Assembly (NCBI GenBank): GCA_900551985.1
Contig: URYG01000055.1
Span: forward strand, 1-15,463
Length of the DNA stretch: 15,463 bases
Direction of reading: 5' to 3'
Source: an uncultured Prevotella sp.
GTDB lineage: Bacteria > Bacteroidota > Bacteroidia > Bacteroidales > Bacteroidaceae
The stretch's first letter is position 1. Each line of letters opens with the position of its first letter. Under the pieces are notes generated by a model, which saw only the letters and a list, made by a program, of their open reading frames with translations, was not told where the DNA came from and did no database searches. Positions 8,283 through 15,463 of this stretch are shown here, piece by piece. A program made the translations under genes and the position numbers.

Positions 8283-9365
8283 ATGATTATGGACAAAATG
8301 ATTAAAAACGACAAAGATGTACTACAAAGTGTCTTTGGAGACACTTGCGTTATCATAGAAGAGGCTCGCAAAAAAGCTTTTAGAGCAGTTAATACTGCAT
8401 TGACTGTACGCAACTGGCAGCTCGGAGAACGAATTGCCAGAGAGCATCTCGGTGAAGATGGCCGTGCAGAGTATGGCAAACATATCATGGAATCACTCGC
8501 CAATATGCTTACCGCCAAGTACGGAAAAGGGTTTGATAAAAGTTCATTATATAAATATGTTAAGTTCTATTCTATGTTTCCTGAGATTGTGGACGCAGTG
8601 CGACCACAATCTCAAGACCTTGACAATACGAATAAGCCATTGTTGCCATGGTCTCTATATAGAGAGTTGATACGAGTAGAAAATGATGATGCCCGCAAGT
8701 GGTATGCAACAGAAGCGGCTCGCGAAATGTGGAGTTCACGAACACTCCATCGTAACATTGCATCTCAATACTATTTCCGTATGCTTCAGACACAAGCCAA
8801 AGATAAAGTAAGAAATGAAATGCATCAGCTTACAGCACCTTTCCAACAGGACAATCTTGAATTTATAAAAAATCCTGTTGTTGCTGAGTTTCTTGGTTTC
8901 GAACAAAATACAGACTTTACAGAATCAGACTTAGAGAGTAGTATCATTACCCACATCCAAAAGTTTGTCATGGAAATGGGCAAAGGATTCGCTTTTGTCG
9001 CACGCCAAAAGTATATCCGTACCGATATGGGCGATTTCTACATTGACTTGGTGTTTTACAATTATATACTTAAATGCTTTTTCCTGATTGACCTGAAAAC
9101 TTCACAGATAACACATCAAGACGTTGGACAGATGGATATGTATGTTCGCATGTACGATCAACTACAACGTACAGAAGGCGACAATCCAACTATCGGTCTG
9201 CTTCTATGTTCCGAAACTAGTGAAGATATGGCACGATATAGTGTTTTGCATGGAAATGAACAGATTTTTCAAGCCAAGTATCTAACACTTCTTCCTTCAA
9301 AAGAAGAACTCGCCAAAGAAATAGAACGACAAAAAGAAATCTTCAGACTCCAACACTTGAAATAA
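8283..9365 (+). CDS. DUF1016/YhcG-family PD-(D/E)XK nuclease-domain protein
   Basis: This 360-aa protein has the usual two-part layout. The N-terminal DUF1016_N helical domain (about 20-170) contains NWQLGERI, YGKHIMESLA and LPWSLYRELIRVEN. The C-terminal YhcG-type nuclease domain (about 190-345) begins near NPVVAEFLGF. The expected nuclease residues are present: E218 in SDLESSI, D255 in DFYIDLVFYN, the D270-L271-K272 strand and Q283 in THQDVGQMDMY. I therefore predict an active metal-dependent nuclease fold. Family members are often embedded in restriction-modification loci, but their biochemical role is poorly defined. The start could be ATG 8283, 8289 or 8298; I keep the first. It lies 29 nt after the methylase stop and 5 nt before the giant helicase, so it is co-transcribed. 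It is more AT-rich than its neighbours (15/60 GC at 8521-8580), suggesting a separately acquired cargo gene in the operon. Confidence 0.95.
   Translation: MIMDKMIKNDKDVLQSVFGDTCVIIEEARKKAFRAVNTALTVRNWQLGERIAREHLGEDGRAEYGKHIMESLANMLTAKYGKGFDKSSLYKYVKFYSMFPEIVDAVRPQSQDLDNTNKPLLPWSLYRELIRVENDDARKWYATEAAREMWSSRTLHRNIASQYYFRMLQTQAKDKVRNEMHQLTAPFQQDNLEFIKNPVVAEFLGFEQNTDFTESDLESSIITHIQKFVMEMGKGFAFVARQKYIRTDMGDFYIDLVFYNYILKCFFLIDLKTSQITHQDVGQMDMYVRMYDQLQRTEGDNPTIGLLLCSETSEDMARYSVLHGNEQIFQAKYLTLLPSKEELAKEIERQKEIFRLQHLK
8582..8614 (+). repeat. 11-bp perfect inverted repeat in the DUF1016 gene
   Basis: TGAGATTGTGG (8582-8592) and CCACAATCTCA (8604-8614) pair perfectly around an 11-nt loop. It is coding DNA (FPEIVDAVRPQSQ region) with no associated T-tract. 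It is somewhat longer than expected by chance for one 15-kb window. Confidence 0.75.
8653..8666. repeat. 14-bp palindrome in the DUF1016 gene
   Basis: TCTCTATATAGAGA is a gapless palindrome within codons for the WSLYREL stretch of the protein. It could bind a dimeric protein, but it lies mid-gene and may be incidental. It is noted because it adds to several palindromes in this AT-rich gene. Confidence 0.55.
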
Positions 9366-9370
9366 CGCTT

Positions 9371-12300
9371 ATGCTGCCATTACAACAAGCTTATGAAGTA
9401 CGCTCCGCCGTACTCGAATATATCAAAGCCACTTTCCACTTCAAGGACAATGAAGTGGGAAAGGCTTTCTACCAGTTTATTGAGGATTCCAGAAACGGAC
9501 TCTTCAAGGGACCTTATGTCTCCCTGAAAACTCCCTTCGTAAAGGCAAAGGAAGAGGAGCAGATTCCCTTGGATATCCGTCCGCCGTTCACTCCTCACCT
9601 GCACCAGATTCAGGCTTTCCGCCGTCTGACCACCCATGATGGGCATCAGCCGGAACCTACCCTGCTCACCACAGGAACCGGTTCGGGTAAGACCGAATGT
9701 TTCCTCTTCCCGGTACTCGACTACGTATATCAGATGAACCGGGAGAAGGTTTGTCCGGGCGTGAAAGTCATCATCCTCTACCCTATGAACGCCCTGGCAA
9801 GCGACCAGGCAAAGCGTCTTGCCGAAGCCATCTGGGGAACGGAGGAAGATCACCCGTTGAGAGGAAAGGTAACAGCCGGACTCTTTATCGGTGAAGGAAC
9901 GAACCCCAAGGAGCACCCTACCCAGATGGGGAAAGACCATATCATAGAAAACCGAGACAGCATCGTACATGGCGAAGTACCCGACATCCTGCTTACCAAC
10001 TTCAAGATGCTCGACTATGCCCTGATGCAGCAGAAATATACTCCCTTGTGGCGAGGCAACCTAGGAGCCAGAGAACCGATGCTCAAATTCCTGGTATTGG
10101 ATGAGTTACACACCTACGATGGCGCCCAGGGCACAGATGTAGCCAACCTCATCCGACGCCTGAAGCTAAAACTGAATCTGCCAGAGCACAAACTTACCCC
10201 AGTAGGAACGAGTGCCACCATCGGTAACAAGGAAGACTCCAAGCAACTGCTGTGCGAATATGCCAGCAGCGTATTCGGCGAAGAGTTTACAGCCGAAAGC
10301 ATCATTGAGGAGCACCGTATCAGCGTGGAAGATTTCTTTGCAGACATCACGGAAGATGGACTGCCGGAGAAGTTTGACCTGAAGCGATGCACCCTGAAAG
10401 AGACCAAGTCCGTGGAAGCCTACCTGCGCACCATCCGACAGATCTGGTTGCCAGGCTGCAAAGCCGACCGGGCAGAAATAGGCGCAAGACTCAGAAAGCT
10501 GCAGATATTCAAGGACCTGCTGAGCGTTACTACCCAAGGCATTATCACCATGGAACAGCTGGGCAAACAGTTGGGAAGAAAGAACGCAAGTTTTCAGCGA
10601 ATGCTCCTCAACTACCCAGTCTATGCAAACATAGCACTGGAGAATATGCTTGCCCTGATATCAGAGGCTAAGATGCCAGGCGGAAGGTTTCCGCTGCTCT
10701 ATCTCCAGGTGCAGCTGTGGCAGAGAGAGTTGAGTGGCATTCAGCGGTTTGTACAGAATGAACCGGAATTCACATGGAGAGACAACATCCCGATGGACGA
10801 CCGCATCTCCCTGCCAATCTACTTCTGCAGAGATTGCGGAAGCAGCGGTTGGATTACCACCAAGAAGGCAACCGAGCGGAAGTTTGCTACAGATGCATCA
10901 GCCATCAATACTGCATTCATGGATGGGGATAAGGATGTGATACTCATGAATACAGAAAACAGGAAGAATGAGCCTATCGAGGATTACATCAACCAAAACG
11001 GAGTAAATAAACCACTCTATATCCATCCTGACGACCTGACCATCGGTGCCAAGACCGACCCGGAAGTGCTCAGAGTAAGAGTACTAAGCCGCAGGATTTT
11101 TGCCCAGAATGGCAAGTCGCTGTTTCTGGACAAGAAGTGCCCGCTCTGCATGAGCGATTCACTCACCATCGTGGGCGGCAGAACCACCACACTATCGTCG
11201 GTGGGCGTGAGCCAAATCATGGCAAGCGACATGGACAGCGAGGATGCGAGCAAGCGAAAGATGCTGAGTTTCAGCAACTCCGTGCAGGATTCAGCCTATC
11301 TGGCAGGTTACTATGAAATCAGAACCTACCGCTTCCTCTTCCGCCAAAGCATCCAGCAATATCTCAAGACGATAGACAAGCCTGTCAGTCTGGAAGAGTT
11401 GCAGGAGGGTTTTAAGAAATACTGGAAAGCAAGGCTGGAGAGCGATGAGTACTACTATCGCTTCATACCGGATGACCAGATAGAGAAAATAGATTTGAAA
11501 AAGAACTATCGCAACCCTGCTACAGGCGAGCTGACCGATAAGTTCAAGAAAGAGTTTGACCTGAGGGTGGATTGGGAAATCTGCTCTGAGTTTGGTATGA
11601 TGTCAACCCGTGGCCGCACTTTGGAAAAGATGGGTTCCAGTGCTACCCTGTTCAGAGAGAACGACCTGCGCCTGGTATTCCACAAAATGGAAACATGGCT
11701 GAACGAAAACCATCTTGACTTTATATGCAAGGAAGAAAAAGCCTTCCTTCACTTTGCCAATGGCATATTGCACCGTCTGCGCCAGCGTGGTGGCATAGAC
11801 CATGAATTCCTGCGTCTGTACCGCACGCAGCAGTTGAAAACGGTGATGCTCAACTGGCCTCGCCAGAGCAACATCCACTTTCTGTATCGTGGTTTCCGCT
11901 CTACCCGTGTGCCACACATGATAGGCTATCAGCCAGTGAAGACCAAAGATGAAGTACTGGATGTGACGACTGTAAGAAACAATCGCCGCAACTGGTTCTA
12001 CAACTATTTCATCAAGAGCCTGATACCACAGGATATGATGTTCCAGCCCAACGTAGAACAGATCAACGACTTCTATGTGATGCTGCTCAACACCATGACC
12101 GACTGTATGATTCTGGATAAGAAGGAGGCTCATGGCATGGTGAACTATGCCATCCGCCCGGATGCCATCTATGTGGAGGCAGGAGTCAGAAACCTGAAGT
12201 GTGACGAATGCGAATCACACCTGTTTGTTGGCAAAAGTGATACTTTGAGCGAAGGCACACATTGCCTTGACTTCAAGTGCGATAAGGGAATTTACGAAGA

Positions 12301-15300
12301 AGGAGAATCGATGTCAGACAATTACTATCGCCAGGTATATGACAGAGAATCTTCTCCTCGAATCTATGCACACGAACATACAGGACTTCTGGACAGAGAG
12401 GTAAGAGAAAGGATTGAGCATGAGTTCAAAGACCATACCGACGAAAACGGCAAGCCCCTGCAGCATGCCATCAATGTACTGACCGCCACCTCTACCCTGG
12501 AGATGGGTATCGACATCGGTGACCTGAACGTAGTAGCCAATACAGGCATTCCGCCCAAGCCAGGCAACTTCCTGCAGCGCATCGGTCGTGCGGGCCGTAA
12601 GGAAGGTTCGGCTCTGGTGCTCAACTATGCCAAGGCAGGCAAGCACGACATGTTCTACTTTGCCTCCCCATTGGAGATGATGGAAGGAGAAGTGAGCACT
12701 CCGGGATGTTTCCTGGAGGCTAGAGACATCTTGCGCCGCCACTTCCTAGCCTATTGCATTGATTCATGGGTTAGCTCCGACAGTAACAACGAGATTCCAA
12801 ACGTGCTCAGGGAACTGCATCTCAACCATACTCTGCTGACTGATCCGAACTTCTTCATCAACCGAATATTCGAATACATCAAGGGAAATCTCATCCAGCT
12901 GGAAGAGAGATTCAGAGAGCAGTATCCTCAGAATACGCAACCCGTATTGGATGAACTCTTTATTACGCTCGACTCCACCAAATTCTATGAACACGTAATC
13001 GTAGAGTTTGAAAACCTGATAGAGCGCATCAACCAGATACGAACAGAAAAGACCCATATTGGAAAGATGCTCAAGGAGATTCCTATGAACGATACGATGC
13101 GCCGGACAGAACTGCTAGATCAGAACAGAAGCTTGAGAGCTCAGGAAGAGATGATTAACAAGGAGATTGTTGTGGAGTTTATGACCAATGCCGGTCTGCT
13201 GCCAAACTACGCCTTCCCGGAAACAGGCGTCAAGTTGACCGCTACCATCTTCTCCAAGAAGGCATTGGGCGATGAGGCAGAAAATACGCCAGAACCAACT
13301 ACCCTGGAACTGGTAAGACCAGCCTCGCAAGGAATCAGGGAGCTGGCTCCAGACAACAAGTTCTATACACAGAAACTGAAGTTGCCAATCAACGGTTTGT
13401 CGCTGAAAGACAGAGCCGATTCAGTAAAGATGCTGAGATACTGCAGCGACTGCGATGCACTTGCCACGGAAGACATGCCAGAATACAACCTGAATACCTG
13501 TCCTAAATGTGGCAGCGATTCCTGGCACGCCAACAAGCATAAGTTTCTGAAGTTTACGGCTGCACTATCCAGCTGTTACCGCGACAAGGCTGCCATCAAC
13601 GACAGCAAGGAAGAGCGTGAGGAGGAGTTCTACAAGACCATGAAGCATTTCCGTTTCGACCACAATGGAGCCATTCATTCGTATGGTCTGAAAAAGGTGG
13701 GCTTCGGTATAGAGTTCTGCAAGGACGTAACCCTGACAGAGGTGAACTATGGCAGCAGAAAGCAGCTTGCCGACCAGGTAACCATCAACAAGCAGCAGCA
13801 CATATCGGGACTGGGCTTCGTTACCTGCCAGTATTGCGGCAAATCGACTCCTGTGCTCTATGGCACAATGGACGCCAAGGAGATGCATCATCCTTACTGC
13901 AACCATAAAGAAATAGGTTATCCTGCCGATACTGCCCATGCAGATACATTCGACAGTCTGTATCTTTACCGAAGCATGCATACGGAGGCTATCAAGGTAT
14001 TGCTCCCTGTACAACTCTTTGAAACAGAGGCTTCATCACAACTGTTCAAGGCTGGCATCGAACTGGGTATGCGCCATTACTACAAGAGTAATCCGGAGCA
14101 CCTGCGCATAGACACCTACCAGGAATACAACAAGGCTACGCAGAACTTCGACAACTATCTGGTTATCTACGATACGATACCGGGTGGTACGGGCTATCTG
14201 TCGAAGCTATATAATAAGGTGGAGTTCTCAAAACTGATAGAAATCAGCTATGAGCATATCCGCAACTGTGAATGTCAGCGAGAAGGCAAGGACGGCTGCT
14301 ACCATTGTATCCTGAGCTATGGAAACCAATGGCAACGCCAGAACCTGAGTCGTGCAAGAGCTGAAGAACTGTTTAAGAAGATTGTTGACCAATTGGATCA
14401 TTGGGAAGACATCAACGGTTCTGTGGGCAACATCACGAGCAGCGGTGTCATTGAGGATAGCGAGTTGGAGATTCTCTTCGTCAAGACAATGGAGAATGTC
14501 TGCAAGAAAAAGCACTGGAGTTGGAAGAAAGAGGTGGATGCCGTGGACGAGACATATAACTATCAGCTCATCATCAAGGATGATGAACGGGAGATAAAAT
14601 ACATCGTCATCCCACAATATAAACTGGGTCCATCACTGGGCGTGGAGAAAACCACTGTTCCGGATTTCCAGTTTATCTGTGCCTATGCTCAGGTAAAAGG
14701 TCAGGAACAGGATGTACAAGGCATTCCGCAATGGTCTGTATTCATGGACGGTTACGATTATCATGCCAGCAAGCAGAACCTGCGTTTCTACAGTGATGTT
14801 CAGAAGCGAGAAGCCATCAGTCACTCTTCTGGACTTCCAAAACTCTCGTGGACATTGACCTGGGAAGACATCAAGCCTTATATCTCACCCGATGAGGATA
14901 TGGATGAAACGGCAGATGAACTGTTCATCGCTTCTCCAGACCGAGAAATGTTGTCCATTTTTAAAAATGACCTCTGGAGAATGAAGGACTCTGTAAAGCG
15001 TTTCGTCTTCATGCTGTCCCACACAGATCTGTGCTATCTGAGAAAAGAAGCATTCTCTTATCTAGCATCATGCTGGACAGATGAGAATCAGTATGCAGCA
15101 TCGTATAGCCATATAGACCAGGCTGTGGAAGAAAACGCAAGAAAACAATACGAAGACGTTTCTGAGAAAGAAAAATATGATTGCCATTTCTTCGTGAAGA
15201 CCACATTCATTCCAAGGAACACGTTGGTGGCTGGTTCTGCTTGGTATCCATACGATTGCGAAGAAGACTTCCAGGATAGCGTGAGATATAAATGGGGCAT

Positions 15301-15463
15301 CAAGGAAGGACTTTCGGAAATCAACAAAGCCGACTGGACAGACTTCTGGCACCGATTCAATATCCTGCAATTCTTCAACAACAAGGCACAGGAAGAGCCA
15401 ACAGAACAGATAGACTTGGATGAAGTACTGCTCTACTTCCCTGGGCTGGAGAATATCGTAACG
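9371..15463 (+). CDS. Giant DEAD/DEAH-type helicase with DUF1998, DruE-like / DrmA-DrmB-like fusion (3' end outside window)
   Basis: The frame is open for 2031 codons to the window edge with no stop. Helicase lobe 1: TGTGSGKTE with Walker A at 102-108, DELH (244-247) in DELHTYDGAQGTD, and TSAT (280-283). Lobe 2: FSNSVQDSA (634-642), TSTLEMGIDIGD (from 1040) and QRIGRAGR (1069-1076). DUF1998 spans about 1541-1655 with DTIPGGTGY (1601-1609) and a four-cysteine cluster C1633, C1635, C1643, C1646. Further probable zinc sites are C486/C489 with C590/C593, C944/C947 with C965/C970, C1358/C1361 with C1377/C1380, and C1486/C1489 with H1506/C1510. After DUF1998, about 1685-1840 resembles a Vsr/MTES_1575-type nuclease fold: PDF (D1765), MDGYDYH (D1793, H1798), SDVQKR (D1809) and LTWEDI. 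ATG 9371 lies 5 nt after the nuclease-gene stop, and the N-terminus fits the family. DISARM keeps helicase (DrmA) and DUF1998 (DrmB) separate; Druantia DruE combines them at about this size. I infer a DNA-translocating effector. Confidence 0.93.
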   Translation, partial: MLPLQQAYEVRSAVLEYIKATFHFKDNEVGKAFYQFIEDSRNGLFKGPYVSLKTPFVKAKEEEQIPLDIRPPFTPHLHQIQAFRRLTTHDGHQPEPTLLTTGTGSGKTECFLFPVLDYVYQMNREKVCPGVKVIILYPMNALASDQAKRLAEAIWGTEEDHPLRGKVTAGLFIGEGTNPKEHPTQMGKDHIIENRDSIVHGEVPDILLTNFKMLDYALMQQKYTPLWRGNLGAREPMLKFLVLDELHTYDGAQGTDVANLIRRLKLKLNLPEHKLTPVGTSATIGNKEDSKQLLCEYASSVFGEEFTAESIIEEHRISVEDFFADITEDGLPEKFDLKRCTLKETKSVEAYLRTIRQIWLPGCKADRAEIGARLRKLQIFKDLLSVTTQGIITMEQLGKQLGRKNASFQRMLLNYPVYANIALENMLALISEAKMPGGRFPLLYLQVQLWQRELSGIQRFVQNEPEFTWRDNIPMDDRISLPIYFCRDCGSSGWITTKKATERKFATDASAINTAFMDGDKDVILMNTENRKNEPIEDYINQNGVNKPLYIHPDDLTIGAKTDPEVLRVRVLSRRIFAQNGKSLFLDKKCPLCMSDSLTIVGGRTTTLSSVGVSQIMASDMDSEDASKRKMLSFSNSVQDSAYLAGYYEIRTYRFLFRQSIQQYLKTIDKPVSLEELQEGFKKYWKARLESDEYYYRFIPDDQIEKIDLKKNYRNPATGELTDKFKKEFDLRVDWEICSEFGMMSTRGRTLEKMGSSATLFRENDLRLVFHKMETWLNENHLDFICKEEKAFLHFANGILHRLRQRGGIDHEFLRLYRTQQLKTVMLNWPRQSNIHFLYRGFRSTRVPHMIGYQPVKTKDEVLDVTTVRNNRRNWFYNYFIKSLIPQDMMFQPNVEQINDFYVMLLNTMTDCMILDKKEAHGMVNYAIRPDAIYVEAGVRNLKCDECESHLFVGKSDTLSEGTHCLDFKCDKGIYEEGESMSDNYYRQVYDRESSPRIYAHEHTGLLDREVRERIEHEFKDHTDENGKPLQHAINVLTATSTLEMGIDIGDLNVVANTGIPPKPGNFLQRIGRAGRKEGSALVLNYAKAGKHDMFYFASPLEMMEGEVSTPGCFLEARDILRRHFLAYCIDSWVSSDSNNEIPNVLRELHLNHTLLTDPNFFINRIFEYIKGNLIQLEERFREQYPQNTQPVLDELFITLDSTKFYEHVIVEFENLIERINQIRTEKTHIGKMLKEIPMNDTMRRTELLDQNRSLRAQEEMINKEIVVEFMTNAGLLPNYAFPETGVKLTATIFSKKALGDEAENTPEPTTLELVRPASQGIRELAPDNKFYTQKLKLPINGLSLKDRADSVKMLRYCSDCDALATEDMPEYNLNTCPKCGSDSWHANKHKFLKFTAALSSCYRDKAAINDSKEEREEEFYKTMKHFRFDHNGAIHSYGLKKVGFGIEFCKDVTLTEVNYGSRKQLADQVTINKQQHISGLGFVTCQYCGKSTPVLYGTMDAKEMHHPYCNHKEIGYPADTAHADTFDSLYLYRSMHTEAIKVLLPVQLFETEASSQLFKAGIELGMRHYYKSNPEHLRIDTYQEYNKATQNFDNYLVIYDTIPGGTGYLSKLYNKVEFSKLIEISYEHIRNCECQREGKDGCYHCILSYGNQWQRQNLSRARAEELFKKIVDQLDHWEDINGSVGNITSSGVIEDSELEILFVKTMENVCKKKHWSWKKEVDAVDETYNYQLIIKDDEREIKYIVIPQYKLGPSLGVEKTTVPDFQFICAYAQVKGQEQDVQGIPQWSVFMDGYDYHASKQNLRFYSDVQKREAISHSSGLPKLSWTLTWEDIKPYISPDEDMDETADELFIASPDREMLSIFKNDLWRMKDSVKRFVFMLSHTDLCYLRKEAFSYLASCWTDENQYAASYSHIDQAVEENARKQYEDVSEKEKYDCHFFVKTTFIPRNTLVAGSAWYPYDCEEDFQDSVRYKWGIKEGLSEINKADWTDFWHRFNILQFFNNKAQEEPTEQIDLDEVLLYFPGLENIVT

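Noticed and set aside
8327..8346. 8-bp inverted repeat with a 4-nt loop near the start of the DUF1016 gene
   Set aside because: Stems of this size are expected a few times by chance in 15 kb, and it is in coding sequence.
9380..9970. 196-codon antisense frame opposite the giant helicase start
   Set aside because: It lies entirely opposite the Walker A region of a clear helicase gene and shows no recognisable domain.
293..15463. Assignment as BREX, type I or type III restriction-modification
   Set aside because: There is a PglX-like methylase, but no PglZ, BrxC or BrxL, no HsdS or HsdR, and no Mod/Res pair. The DUF1998 helicase and SNF2 helicase fit DISARM/Druantia better.
1..15463. CRISPR array, tRNA, rRNA, insertion sequence or integrase
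   Set aside because: None was seen on either strand by eye: no regularly spaced repeats, no cloverleaf, no transposase or integrase motifs.

Overview
The window looks like part of a Bacteroidales chromosome, probably Prevotella/Segatella-like. This rests on a Bacteroidetes-type promoter (TTTG, a 20-nt spacer, then TAAATTTG) before the first gene, weak or absent Shine-Dalgarno sequences, and moderate GC. The genus is inferred from general appearance, not from a marker gene.

Layout. Bases 1-292 hold no credible gene. They contain three copies of a 10-nt direct repeat (23-75), a rho-independent terminator reading rightwards (144-182) and a promoter (233-264). From 293 to the right edge there is one tightly packed rightward operon of four genes, with gaps of 11, 29 and 5 nt: (1) a 950-aa SNF2-family helicase resembling DrmD; (2) a 1698-aa Eco57I/PglX-type adenine-N6 DNA methyltransferase resembling DrmMI; (3) a 360-aa DUF1016/YhcG-family PD-(D/E)XK nuclease; (4) a very large helicase with a DUF1998 module, open for 2031 codons and cut by the window end.

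Interpretation. SNF2 helicase plus large adenine methylase matches the start of class 1 DISARM (drmD-drmMI). DISARM then has separate drmA (helicase) and drmB (DUF1998) genes. Here both activities sit in one giant protein, as in DruE of Druantia. That protein also has a Vsr/MTES_1575-like nuclease-fold segment after DUF1998, and a DUF1016 nuclease gene is interposed. The locus is best described as a DISARM/Druantia-like hybrid anti-phage system. The methylase would mark self DNA, the helicases would find and translocate on unmarked invading DNA, and one or both nuclease domains could cut it. No phospholipase-D gene (drmC) is visible, but the operon continues past the edge.

Two things stand out at sequence level. 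First, the middle of the methylase gene (about 6700-7650, the likely target-recognition region) and the whole DUF1016 gene are much more AT-rich than their flanks, which suggests modular exchange. Second, inside that methylase segment lie two abutting, perfectly matched hairpins: 17 bp with a 3-nt loop, then 23 bp with a 9-nt loop, overlapping by 5 nt. They are superimposed on what reads as conserved protein-coding sequence. Perfect palindromes of this length cannot be chance and are the strangest structure in the window.
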